DNA from: Xylogone sp. PMI_703 | Lineage: Eukaryota > Ascomycota > Leotiomycetes | Assembly: GCA_021399445.1 (NCBI GenBank) | Contig: JAJTUQ010000001.1 | Location: 2,790,001 to 2,854,000, forward strand | DNA length: 64,000 nucleotides | Direction: 5' to 3' | Part shown: positions 11,200-23,509 of the stretch, one piece after another | How positions within the stretch are numbered: position 1 is the first letter of the stretch | Layout of the letters: each line of letters starts with the position of its first letter | Program-made: the position numbers and the translations under genes | Notes under the pieces: generated by a model | What the model saw: the letters and a program-made list of their open reading frames with translations, nothing else | Told to the model about the DNA's origin: nothing | Databases searched by the model: none

Positions 11200-14100
11200 C
11201 ACATCTACTGTGTAACCGGCCCCGGTAGAGACACAGGCACCAGGCAAAAAAGGAAAGGGAAGAAAAGCCACGGGCTCGCAAGGAAGGATGTCTTTGGGAA
11301 AACGCACACTAAGAAACCCGGCCGGCAGGCGTTTGTCGCGGGCCCGGGGAACCAGGGCGGGAACCAAAAACCACTGTTTCGGACACTTCTTTTTGGGCGA
11401 GCAGCTTCTTTACTCCGTAGTGTGTTTCTTGGTTCCTGTATATGTGTATGTATATGCGAATGTCTCTCTCTGTCTCTTCTTCCTTTGTGCATTTCAACTG
11501 AGGCGTTGTGGTTATTCTTTCGAGAGACAAAAAGAAAAGAAAATGGGATTGCTGTATCAGATTATGGGAAGCAGGGTTTCCCATGGGATGAGATGAGTTG
11601 ATGGGTTACCGGTGGTTCTTGCCCTTTTCCCCCTTCCCGTTCGCAAAGGGCCCCCCTTGCCGTACGGATAGTACACGTTACCCGTACCGGTCTTCCACAC
11701 CCATAATACCGGCCAATTTCATTCAGAAACGGGCTCTCTCGATGGGAGAAATCATCCGTAAAAACACGGGACTTGAATTGGGTGCGTGCGTTGCGTTGCG
11801 TGCGTTATGTGTTTGCAAGTTTTTCTCCTCCTGGCTCCGATTTGCCAGCCCGTGTGCTGTGACATCTTTTGCGGTGCCGTTTCTTTTTGGGAGGGGGCCC
11901 TTTTTCTGCTGCTGCTGCTTCTTCGTTCTTCTCTGCAGTCTTATGTCATTGTCAGAAAAGTTCACGCAAACCTTGTTTTTTTCTTGTCTAGGGAGAGATG
12001 ATGATTTATTTCCTTTTTTTCTAGCTTGGGGGAATTCTTTTGGGATTTTCTTTTTTGGCAATGTGCCTGAATCAGATAACGGCCAGCAGCTGCAGTGCCT
12101 GTCTAAGATAATGCTGACTCTGACGTTACGTTATCGTGCAATCTCTCCTGTTCCTTTTTTTGTGGCCACTTCTACGTACATGATGCTTGTCTGGTATCGC
12201 GTCGTATGGGCTCGTTCGGCCCCTGGCAGCACTGTACTGTACCGTACCGTACTTTATGAGGATACGTACCGCTGCAGCTTAGCAACGGGAACCTCGCGAT
12301 AGCTATTTTGGATGCCAGGTACGGCATATGTCTATGAAACAGGTGCAAGATGGCGTGATGGTTCTCGCGCAGCCCGGATCAGGTCCGGAATCATCAGTTC
12401 AGCGAAACTCTAAGAATACGCAACCCATGCAATGAGAGCTCCATCAGGCACGTTAGGGCTACATTTAAAACGACGGTGAGGATATTCATGAGAAGCGAAT
12501 ATATGCAAGCATGACCATAGTATATATACTTGACTACTTTCTAGATAACCCTATGTATTCCACGTCATCCATGCAAGCAGGCCTAGACGCACACACAAAA
12601 GCGTACTGTCTTCTCCCAAACTGGAGATACAGCACCAGATTACCACACCGCCGGGCTAGGAAAAACAGAAACATTAAGAGAGATGTATATAGGACAATTA
12701 CAAGAGTAGAGAGTAAGGATGATTAAAAAGGACATTTGGAGAATTTAAACAAACGCTATCCCGTTTGTGCGCCAGTGTAGTAGTATAGCCAAAGCAAGCG
12801 CCAATTCTATCTATGAACGACTTTTTACCCTCCAAAAAAAGCACAAAGATACAAGATCAGTAAAACAGCTAGTATTAAAAATCAAGATCTTTTTCCCAGC
12901 CCACAACAAAAAGCAAACGGCCCTTGAACTTTTTTGTATCCCAGAGATCCCCCAAAATTTTATGTACCATCCCCCCGACAAAGAAAAAGCAAACAAAAAC
13001 GACAAAAAGACGAAAGCAAAGACTAATAGATACAACATATGATACATGGTTGGACTAATCGCACAGGGGGATAACGCTTGCAAAAGACAAGGGACCAACT
13101 TCAAGCAATCCAAAAACATGCAGAAAGGGAATTCCAGAAGACAAAAGAAAGAAATCACAAAACCCAAAAGTGGCATTCCCGATCTATAATGTGCAACGCC
13201 CCCGGTAAATTTTTTAATGACCCATGCCCCCAATAATATATCCATGATATGTGTATATTCCTGACCGACCAACTTCGTGCGTGTGAAGAGAAGGAAAGAG
13301 GTGACAACGATGCTGTATTAATGGCGGTGTAGTTGCGCGAAGTTAAGACGTGTCGTCGAGTTGCAGCAGGGCCTGTACTGTGACCCAAGCCGGATGCTGC
13401 TGCTGCTGCGTTGTTGGTTGGTTGGTCGCAGGGGGGGAGAAGGTAGGGGCGGAAGATCGACGAATGCGCTTCGGAACCTTTGAGCCTGCAGTAGGAGACG
13501 AGACAGGAAAATCGTCGCAGAGTCATGAAGCAATGTACAGGATATTCGGTTGTCGAACGATTAGAAAACAGCGTATTAAAAGGCTAGATGCTTCAATAAA
13601 CGTTATACGGAGAATGTAGTGTTCGTGCTTTTTGGTGGGTTCCTGGTTCGATTCGGTACCCAGTCCCAAATCAAGCCAGGATTGCCGTGAGGCGAGAATC
13701 TATAAGCCCAAGATGGGGCAATGGAGTGCTGCTGGAGCGTTGGCCATGAAATCCGTGTAGAACATGCTCATGAAGAGAACGAGGTGAATCGGCTGGGCTT
13801 TGGTGGCGGTGGCTTCTTGACCCCAGTGGTATCGTACGCTCCTCGACCCATGTTGCAAGACTGAGACTCTGTGACGACCATGTTGACGGTTGTGCGTAAG
13901 ATCTGTAAGCAAAAAAGGTTGCTGATTAGCTCAAGTTCCACAACGGACGAAGCAGAATAGGCCATCATTGCCCGTGTCCGAGAAATTTTGGCCTGATGTA
14001 AGATTGCCACGAAGGCAGGTTTGAAATGGAATAGTAAGCCAAGGAAAGAGACCAGTCTTACTCACTCTTTTGCGTTTGCGTTTGCTTGTGGTTCTTAGAA

Positions 14101-15485
14101 GAAAGCTTGCTGATTATGCAAGGCGGCCTTCCTCTCTTAGCTAGCTAGGAACTTTTTTTGGGGTTTGGCGACGTGGTTATAGCTGATAGCTGCGCGTGCG
14201 ACAGGAGCAATACTCAGAAACTTTTGAGATCTGAAGGAAGCAGGAAAAATGTGCGCTCGACCGAAGAGACGGTGGAGGATTAAGTATTAAAATCGTGCCC
14301 TAAATAATTTTGGGGGGACGTGGTTTGCTCGTGTGCGTTGGGAGCCGGAGACTGATCTGCTGCACCCTGCAAGCTCTGAGCTGTCTGAGTGGGAAGCTAT
14401 TTGCTGTGCCTGTGCCTGAGCCTGGGAGCCTATTTGCGCGAACTGGTTCTCGATTGGCAGCGCGCAGGAGCCGAGAATGTCCTTATGATAGCACAAAAGA
14501 GGACAAGGAGGTGCGGTAGCTGAGTGGAGGATGCGTGCGTGGTCGACGGAAGCTGCAGAGTATAGGGAGAACAAGAGAGAGACTGTATAGTCGGCAGCGA
14601 GCAACGGAACAACCCAGGAGATATAGATGGGAAGTCTAAAGAGAGGATGATTGATAGTGATCGGAGTTTGGCTCTCGGAAGGGGGTGGGTGTGAGTCTTA
14701 TACCAACACAATCTTCACATTACGGGAGGTCCAGGGGGGAGAGTGGCAGCGAAGGTCTGGGATTTCAGGAGAGCGATCTCCCTGGTCGGGCTGGGAGCTT
14801 CCAGAGCTGTTCCTAGACGTGCCTGGGTTGGGGCAGCCGGGCTGACACGCCGCGCTGGAGACTACGGATGGAATCCTGGAGCTGGCTTCTGTGGATGCGT
14901 AGGGTGCCGGACTGCTACATGCTGTTCCATGCACCGTCGTTACGCTGGAAATCCCAGCCAAGCTAGGGGGGGGAAGAGGCGGATCATCCATAAACCCACG
15001 CCCTAAGGAACAATAACGAAATTACCGCCAGCGCGAGCGAAACGGAGCCCTCCCTGCCCGCCAATTTGGGCACTTGGATCATGCTGAGCGCTCTCAGATT
15101 TGCCAGATCGGGGCTCTTCTCTCCAGGGACGAGTCTGGAAATGTGTCTTTGCGATTGGCCCCGTCCGGCTCACTAGAGACATTTCGGTCGTTTACTGGTC
15201 GCCGTGCAGTGCGTAGGGGAGGATGCTGCTTCGTTTTTTTTTTTTGCGTGTGTCGAGCTATCGACTTCCCCGACGGCATCGAGAAACAACAAAGAGAGAC
15301 AGGATGTCCAGTAATCCAGCGCGAGCATCATTCCTCAATAAACTTGATGGTGGGCACTGCCACAGCGATGCCCTTTGAAAGGTGCCTGCGGTGCTGCGGA
15401 TTCCTTCTCTCTCCCTCCAACGATGCCATTTGGAGACTGGATTTGGAGAGAATGCGCGGCGTTGCTGAGTGCTGGGTGCTCTGTT

Positions 15486-15507
15486 ACTGCTGCTGCTGCT
15501 GCTGCTA
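15486..15507. repeat. (CTG)n microsatellite
   Basis: An uninterrupted TGC/CTG run of about seven units in gene-free DNA, followed by CTATTGTTGTTCG. A shorter CTG run occurs near 13389-13402. Confidence 0.95.
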
Positions 15508-18500
15508 TTGTTGTTCGTGCTTTGGTGTTGGGTGTTGTTCGGTGTTAGGGTCTGTGGCCCTGTGGGACCGCCCGAGCCCACCAGAACACTCGCTGCCACT
15601 GGCCTACCACAGCACTCCGGTTTAGCACGCTTGGGGGGCCAGTGAGCCAGCGTGCCCGCCAGTCGTTTAGGGAGAAATTTACTACTGTGTATATTGTGTA
15701 ATCATGCTTGGGGCTCCTTCCTGTCGAACTCGTGGAGCAGCAATACCGGAGTCTCCTCGAGGGCAATACAGTACGATGCGCGCAAGATTTGTTGTACGGG
15801 ACGGTACTCCAGGTGTGACATCTTTTGCCCGGCCCCATATGCCTTGCCTTATCGAGTGCCAGTTTCCCAAGGCAACGGGCCAGCTACCGGTTTTTGCTGT
15901 AGCCCAGAGCCTGTGACGTATCCGCCTGGAGATATGCCGAACACAGAGGCGACTCATGATGATGTGTTTGCTATTTCGTGGTTGAGCAAGCTGTTGATGC
16001 TGGCCCTATGGGCCCAGCACCGGCAGTGAGGCTGCATCCGGACTCTGGTTGTGGTTTCCACCCAGGCCAAAGCCCAAATCTGACCGTCGTTGCGCTGCCG
16101 GCGTGGCTGGCGATCGTGCCCTCTGCATTCTGGGCACAGAAAAGCATCGTCAAAAGGAAAAAGAAAGCAGCATACACATCCAGTACACCAGGAAATCGCA
16201 GTCCTGAAGCTTGAGAGACCTGCTCAAGCGACGGGTAAACCTTCACATTTCTGGCTGACGTGAATTATTACGGGGAGGTAATTTGCCGAGCTATTTTTCC
16301 TGGGGGGCGGTTCCTGGCTATCAGTCTAGATTGGGCCTAGCGGGCTCGCTGCATGGCGATTAAGCGTGTTTGAGGTCCACACCAAATTCAGTCGCTCCAC
16401 TGACCGGGTTCTGCAGCCCCCGTCGACCCAATGCAGTTAGACTGGCTCCGGGGAGAGGAGGCTCCTGGAAGGTCGGTCGTGTTCTAGGGAGCTTCCACAG
16501 CGGATGGACCGATGTGCAATGGGACCCTGTAACGAGAGCAAGAGGAGACACTGGTGATGTGTTCGGTTGATGTTTTTGTGGGCCATGCCCGGCGGACCCA
16601 AGGCGTGTTTCAGTGTCGAGGGAGCGCGAAAGAGGGAAAGTCGATGTTCTTTTCCTGCTGCCCCCAATCCGTCGTGGTCAAAAACAGGAGTCGGCGTTCG
16701 AGAGCGCCAGGCCTGGCATCGCTGCAGCATCTCGACTAGCCCCGAAGCTGGGTGAGGACAAAGCAGCAAAGCAGAGAGGATCGTGGACCAGCAACAATGC
16801 CGGGTCGCGTGGCTAATCGCTGCAGTGGCTCTGCATCTAACCAGAAAGGTGTAAATTTAGATGCTTCTTTCATTCGAAAGCTTCTAGCTCGCGCCTGAAG
16901 CCATGGCCCCAGGGCCCCATTTTGCCCCATCTTCTGTCATTCCCCATCCATTCTGTCAGAGCGCTTCTCACCACTCGGTTTGAAGCAGAACTTGCTACGT
17001 GCAACGAGTTGCTTGCTTCCTGTTGCGTCGCTGGACGGCCGGCCACAGCACGCGCGCAGCTGTGGAATGTGACAGTACTTGGTGTTGATTTCCCCCCTCG
17101 ACCGCGTAGATTCAGCCAAGTGGTTCAATGATTCAGCTCTCTTGTGCACGGTGTATTCTGGGCCTATTGGTCGGGACCCGTCGTTCTTTTTGGGACGAGT
17201 CATGGCTGCACTCCGGGAATCTGGTATCAGATTCATCGATAGTCGAGGAATCAGACGCGGGCTCTAGACGCCGTGTCATGCTACTTGCCGACGCCAGCAC
17301 GGCAAGTCTATCCAACATCGTGCTGAGAACCCCGGGTCGGCTGTCACAAAAACAAAATAGGTCTGAACCCAATTCGAAGCCGTAACGGCCCCTAGGTTTC
17401 GATGTAGCAGCATGATCTAGGACAGCAAGTCCGCTGCCGCCGCGGTGTTCCAGAATGTCGTCTGGTCCAAAGGGGTTAGACGTCTAGGCGGATGTGCAAG
17501 GAAAGTGTTGTCTCTGAATGAAGTCTCGGGGAAGTCGAGAATGATCGCCTAGGTGCTCCACTGCAGAGAAGCACATCCAGTCGGATTGGGACGCAGCAAC
17601 GAGTGGCTGCCACGAGGATGAGGTCCTGTTCGCGACGCCCACAGGTTGTACAGAAGCAGAGTATTTGGATCGACCTTGGGGGCTCCACCCGCAGAGCCAG
17701 CGTGTGCTTATCCACTGTGGACCATGGATGGCATCGAACATTCAGAAGAAGCATGCTCGCTGATGCTGGGAGTCAACCATCTTCTTCTCGCATGGGAAAG
17801 CTGCAGACGCTGTGGGTTGGATTCCGCTGCTCACTGATCTGGCATGCTGCTCGAACCTTGCTGGGCTTGGAGAGGTAGGGTCTAGCTTCGACCCTACTGT
17901 ATGCGGGCGGATTCGCAGGACACATGGCACTCTCCAACGGTCGCAGCGTCCTTGCCCCAGGTCTTTAGCGCACCCGTTTATCATGACGGTACGATCCTGT
18001 GATTACGGTGGTACATTCAATACATGCAATAGCACATGCAATAATACAGTCGATAGCTTCAAGGCAGTCCTGTACAGACGACTGCAGCTCAGCTTTGCTT
18101 GGAAATCCGGCCTGCCAGGCCAGCTGTGCTCTTCAGCATCGAGACGCCGTCTCGAGCCCTTCAAGACACGGCGCTGTCTTATTCCCACCCCATCCCCGTC
18201 TGATCATCGTGTTTGACAGCGGCCTGCTACATAATGTCATAAGACGCCTCAGGATACGGTATTCTGCGCGTTTCCATCTCTCGCTCCCGTGGAGGAGGCG
18301 TCCGCAGCCTGCAGCTGGTCCCCTGGTCATCCTGGATTCCTGGGACAAGTTACGGCTTTAGTTCGGTGCGATATTTGAAGGGTGTGGGATCTTATCTTAC
18401 ATGACGGCCGCCAACCTTAAAAAAAGCATGGTTTCCTCTTTCCCTTATTCCCCTTCGAAACAAACGCATATTCGGGACCCGTGCTTGCCGTGCGAAGAAG

Positions 18501-19155
18501 ACCAAAAGGAAAAAGCTTGTATCAATAGTTTACCAAGCAGCTTGTTTCATTGTGACAGTAATGGCATTAATTCCTCTTGTTTCATTAATTCCCGTGTTAT
18601 TGATTGTCCGGCCGATTTTTTCACTGCCCGTACAGTTAACGACGGGTTCCTTGTACTGTACCTCTTTCCTGCCGCGCGCGGCGATGACCCGCTACTGCCC
18701 TCCCGGCGGAAGCAATCCGGCGCGAGATTGCTCAGTTATCGCTCTCAGATAGTTGATTGTAACCTTACTGCGCCATCGTGATTTCTCCCATATTGCCCAT
18801 ATCGTATTGCCTGCCCTATGAGTGTGATAGACAGTAAGGTACAACACCGTTTTAAACTAATTTACCGTTTTGCGCACAAAAAGTTCGAGATCTGCAGTAA
18901 ATACTGTTGCTGCTCTGCCATCTGCCGGTGTTTGCCCAGCCATATTGTTGGGGAATTAATTTCACCTTGCCCACTCGGGACGGGAGAAAATGACACATGC
19001 CCAGACACTGCCGTTCCTGAGCAAGTGCGCCCGAGTCAGGCCCAGCTGCCTGTTTTCCAAGAATGCTGTAATATGGTAACGGAGTTGTGCGGCTCTGAAC
19101 GGCGCGTCATGATGATAACATGTTCCTGATCCCAATTCCTGGCACCATTCCATCT

Positions 19156-19194
19156 CAGCATCAGCATCATCAGCATCAGCATCAGCATCAGCAC
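19156..19194. repeat. (CAGCAT)n microsatellite
   Basis: About six CAGCAT hexamers with one internal CAT insertion. On the minus strand it reads as alternating Asp-Ala, which is a compositional artefact. Confidence 0.95.
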
Positions 19195-21740
19195 CAGGTA
19201 CCCTCACACCCTACCACAAGCCGTGTTCAGATCGCCAACCCGTAGCATTCGAGCCGCTCTAGGACCTCGTGAACTTCCCAAACGGACATAGATTGACACA
19301 GGGACCTCCCATCCACCGCCTGCCAATTCGGCGTTTTGCCCATCCCTACTTTCGCGTGGAAGCTTGGTGTGAACAGGCATCAGGGGAAGGGGGGGAGGTC
19401 TACCGAGAGTAGGTTACAGGGTGCCCCAGCCCAAGCCCATTCCCAACTCACGCACGACCGTTTAAACGCACTAGACACAAAAACAGGCAAGTTTTTTGGA
19501 ACGACTGTGGAACAAGTGGACCCGTATTCCCCTGGCGAGGTTTCTCGGACTACGAGCCGCGACATTCTCAAGACGGCACGGCAAGATTGCTAGTCAGGGC
19601 CCCGTCGTTTGTTGGCCCAGGAACCGAAATGACAGAAACTTTTTGGACGTGCTCCTTCTGATGCCCCCCATCAGTCTCCATAGATATAACAATCAACTTA
19701 TCTTAAGGCTATCATTATCAAAATTCTGGGTCTTCGTACTACGTTGCCTATTATCAGAGTGGGGCGCCAGCCCTGACTGCCGGCTTGGTAGTGGTGGGTA
19801 CCGGCGTGACTGCCGGCATTTAAGGGGTTCAACCGAACCCTTCTAGAACAACGCTAGAACAAGTGCTCCCGGTACGGGTCGCTAAAGCAGGTGTGGGTAA
19901 AATCGGCCTGATTCGGTTCCACTCTGCTGCATACTTTCTCCGGTCAGGGTGAAAGGAGCCTCAGCATTCTGAGATTGTGATGGACTTTATCAAGTGCGGG
20001 AAGGCAATACCGGCTGTCGATGGACCCTCTTCTCGGCGGCAACCCCGTTCCTGAAGAAAAACCACGTCTGTGTTTCTATCATCACATTTGACAGCTCACC
20101 AGGCCGAAGACTTGTCCGACTCCCTCAATTGTGTCTCTCTTCCGTCCCGTTCTGATGCTGGATTGGAATATTCTAGTGAGACAAACCACTTTTCTCATCC
20201 ACCACGGAGATTAAACTTTGTGCTAGAGTTCTTCTAGCCCCCATTCTAACTACTAAAGTATATGGTTTGTACCACCAGACCCCATCCGTTTGCTTCAGCC
20301 GCCTGCCGTCATGCAGCCAGCAACCCGCCCAGGAAACCGGGTAAAGCCTCCCATACGACGGGGAAACGAGATCGAGATTCCGAATTTACGGGACGAGTCT
20401 CACCGTCCGATTAGATCTGATTGTATGTCGATAGTTCTGATAGCTCATTGTGACAGATGCCGTCGGATATGATATGCAACCAGCCATCTCATATCGTTCG
20501 CGCCTTTGCTTCTGTTTTCTATGATCAGGACCAGGATCTCACACTACGGAGATCAGCGGTGTTGTCCGAATGTACCTATGCTAGACCTTGAGAGCGGGAC
20601 GGGCCTGATCTTTCAAATGACAGGTCCACTCGTGTATGCATTACTGAGTCAGATATCCTCCAACTCTTTTGCTTCGTGCTCACTGGAAGGAGGTTTTAGG
20701 GGATCTCGGGTATTCCATATGCTGCGACCTCATCAACTGCCGGTGTTGGAAGCACTGACATGCATGTGTCTAATGCAAAAAAGCAAGCATGAAAAAGTCA
20801 GAACAAACAGGAAGATAACATGAAGTCAGAGATGAGAAAGCTTGCTCTGGTCTAACACTCTTACCGACGGCTATACCGATTGCTCTATCCATACAAACAC
20901 AAACACAGTCAGATATGCAGATGCAGAAACATCTCTTTTGGGACAGAAATGAGGGGGTTCCTGCATGACATGCCGCGAGCGAGCGCTAGTTTACCCGTCT
21001 CCAGAAAGAGATGCCGGCACATCGCAACTGCAACCCCTCTTTTTAAGAAACTCTGCATGAAACGTCCGTAACCCCAAAACGTTCATCCGAGAACGATGCC
21101 GACAGATCTCCAAGGCCATACCGAGCACCATAGCGCTTGTTTTCCAAATTCAGAGGTACGATGGGAGGGGTATGGCACATATCATAAAAGGAATACCGAG
21201 ACTGCAGCACCTGGCATGTCCCAAAAGAGATCAAGACGGCACATCACTTGACCTTTTGCAGAATTATTGTTTCATGCCGAGAAATTTTGGTGATGAGGTG
21301 CATATGCACGGGAGACGCAGCATTATCAATATTTGGCCACATGAGTGGTAGAAAGCAGACATCTTGAATGCATGCAGAGAATTACGGCTTCAATCTCAGG
21401 TCCCAAAAGAGGCACATACCTGGACCAATTTCTTACCTATTGTAGAAACAAGATAAAGCCATATTGATGCCAAGGAATTATAGCGCTAGATTTCGGGTTT
21501 TAGACATGCAACAAAGACTGTAGATGTGTTGTGCCACAGGGAAACACCTGCAAGATATCTGTGACTTACCGAAAACATCAGGGTGTTTCTATAGGGGTTC
21601 AGATCAGTTACAATCTGTGTTGGGAACCTGTCATGGGTATTGTGCAGATGCTGTGCTTTTTGTTGTTTTACAAGCTTTCTATTGCGCCGGTGTTGTCTGT
21701 AGGGACCTCTCCTTAGATACCCAACTACCGCAAAATTTTT

Positions 21741-22315
21741 CGTTGCAAGTCTCGATCTGAAGAATCGTCACTATATTTCTCGGCACTGAATCAAGTGCTT
21801 CCTTTTGTAAACCACCTAATTCGTTGCGTATCAGTGCCAGAGGTTCTTGCGCTATTATCTCGGCGTTGTACTAATCATGTAATGGCTTTTTCGATGCGTA
21901 TCTTGAACCAGCAAATCTTCACTATATATCTCGGCGCAGTTGAAAGCCCAACAAACCAATATTCGTTGCGTGTCTCGAGAAGAAAAATTATCACTAAACT
22001 TCACGGCGTTGCCAATTTCCAATATACTTTGTAGTCCCGTTGCATATCTTAATCGAACAAATCATTACTATAACACTCGGCGTGCTATATTCGCCAGAGC
22101 AAAAGGAAAGAAGACATTATTCGTTGCGTATCTTCGAAGATAAATTCTTCACTATAATTCTCGGCACTGTAGTTCTAGTAAACTTCATCAAATCGATGCG
22201 TATCTCAGTGAAAGTTATCGTCACTATACCTCTCGGCGCTGTAGTCCCAGTAAACTCTATCAAATCGTTGCGTGTCTCGATCGAAGGTATCGTCACTATA
22301 ACTCTCGGCGTCATG
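21741..22315. repeat. Eight-copy diverged tandem repeat, ~72-nt unit
   Basis: Copy starts are 21741, 21822, 21892, 21964, 22038, 22122, 22194 and 22266, giving spacings of 81, 70, 72, 74, 84, 72 and 72. Each copy begins CGTTGCGT(A/G)TCTCGA or a close variant (CGATGCGTATC), then 10-12 variable bases, then a core like TCACTATAACTCTCGGC, then in the better copies a tail like GTAGTCCCAGTAAAC and ATCAAAT. Copies 6-8 are the most alike; copies 1-5 carry small indels. Copies 5-8 keep one plus-strand frame open (22040-22471), giving peptide repeats such as SLRVSIEGIVTITLG, but the frame breaks at copies 4-5. Function is unknown: an ageing minisatellite, a repeat within a noncoding RNA, or a decayed coding repeat. 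Confidence 0.9.
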
Positions 22316-23509
22316 GTATGGAAAGAATGCTGCCTTGGAGTACTGATCCGGATGGCAATAATAAGATTCTGTCACATGCACCTTCTTCTACAGAGTACTG
22401 TCGATCAAGATGTCTGTGTAGTAACAGTCATATCCATTGTACATTCTAATAAGTACAAAGCCGAGAAGTAATTACAAAGTCAAGTATAAATTAGCTCAAC
22501 TGCACATACCCCATATACACAAACCCAACATACAACCACTGCCATGATGTAGAGATACAAATACATTCTGTGGAGTCAAACACCTACAAATTTCCCTACG
22601 ATCAACGCATCTCCTATTGACTGACCGAGTAAGTAAATGTATCTTATTGATACAACCATGATTCCAAGATAAGAGCTCTGCCTTGCTTCACGGTAATAGT
22701 CAGACACTCACACATATACAGACAATCAATGAACAAAAACAAAGGAGCATAAAGACCTTTCCATGCCCAAGAGCAAAAGAGAGCAAAACCATCTGAGCGA
22801 AACAAATTCCTGCAAGGTATCGTAGGTAGCGGTTGATACCATAAGTGACCCAGAAAGAGGAAGAGAGGAGGGAGAAAATATAATGAACCACCACCGAGTG
22901 GATCGATTGCTCATGGTGTTGCTACTTGAAACCAAATAGAGAAGTGGTGCGTCCAGAACAACTCAAATCCAACATGGTCATATAGTATAGGATCACCTTG
23001 CAAATATAAAATCGACCTGAACGACTCAAGAAATCTCGACCTTCCTCATCAGAGTTCACAGGTAATTCTACAACAGTAGAAACACCACTATCGGCACAAT
23101 ATTCACACACACACACACATACAGCACACGAAAATACGGGACACAGTAAGATGACGGCACTTGATTATGGGGATTATTACAAGGTACTAAACTAACAAAA
23201 GATGTGCGTGTTGACAGCAAAATATACAGCGAATGTCGCCTACTAAGCAAGGCAGATGGGGATTCTTTCCTCTCAAGGACGAAAGATTAATCCATCGCGC
23301 ATATTGGTTTTATTTTCCCTTGTTATCTCTCACAAACCCTCTTCTCTACACACGCGCTCTATTATCCGCCCCCCGTCCCTCGAGCCAACCCACGGGCTAG
23401 CCTGCCCATCGCATGCAATAATAAAAACGCTTGCTCAACCTAAAACGCCATGCCAGAACGCCCGAAAGATGTACTTTTCGGGGGAATCTTCATAAACTAA
23501 TATAAACTA

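Larger units (their letters stand above)
9147..23509. other. 14.4-kb block without a recognisable protein gene
   Basis: This block lies between the 3' ends of two convergent genes (8253-9146 plus; 23510-26926 minus), so neither gene needs it as a promoter. Open frames here reach at most 234 codons (11598-12302) and are strongly biased (poly-Cys/Phe from T- and CT-rich DNA), with no recognised domain. It is not homogeneously AT-rich, unlike RIP-degraded transposons: 14.7-18.3 kb looks GC-rich and 21.3-23.4 kb AT-richer. It contains a GAGAGT run, CTG and CAGCAT microsatellites, pyrimidine-rich stretches near 11.9-12.06 kb, many TACGGTA-like words and the 72-nt repeat array at 21741. A long noncoding RNA locus, or a gene with very small exons, remains possible; I cannot show either. 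Confidence 0.6.

Noticed and set aside
11598..12302. 234-codon plus-strand frame in the gene-free block
   Set aside because: The peptide is dominated by Cys/Phe/Leu runs from T- and CT-rich DNA, with no domain, conserved motif or plausible homology. It is most likely chance.
12811..13272. 153-codon hydrophobic minus-strand frame
   Set aside because: Hydrophobicity comes from reading an A/purine-rich stretch in reverse; no transporter-like pattern or good start context.
13640..13665. GGTTCGATTC, a tRNA B-box-like word
   Set aside because: No matching A box, acceptor stem or cloverleaf in the flanks. No tRNA gene was found by eye in the window.
15074..15625. 183-codon plus-strand frame crossing the CTG repeat
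   Set aside because: The poly-Cys segment is the microsatellite; the rest is unrecognisable.
19825..19840. Perfect hairpin GGGTTC-AACC-GAACCC
   Set aside because: Short, isolated and in gene-free DNA of a eukaryote; not a rho-independent terminator and probably chance.
21741..22315. CRISPR-like array
   Set aside because: The repeats are long, diverged and contiguous, with no identical short repeats separated by unique spacers, and the genome is fungal.
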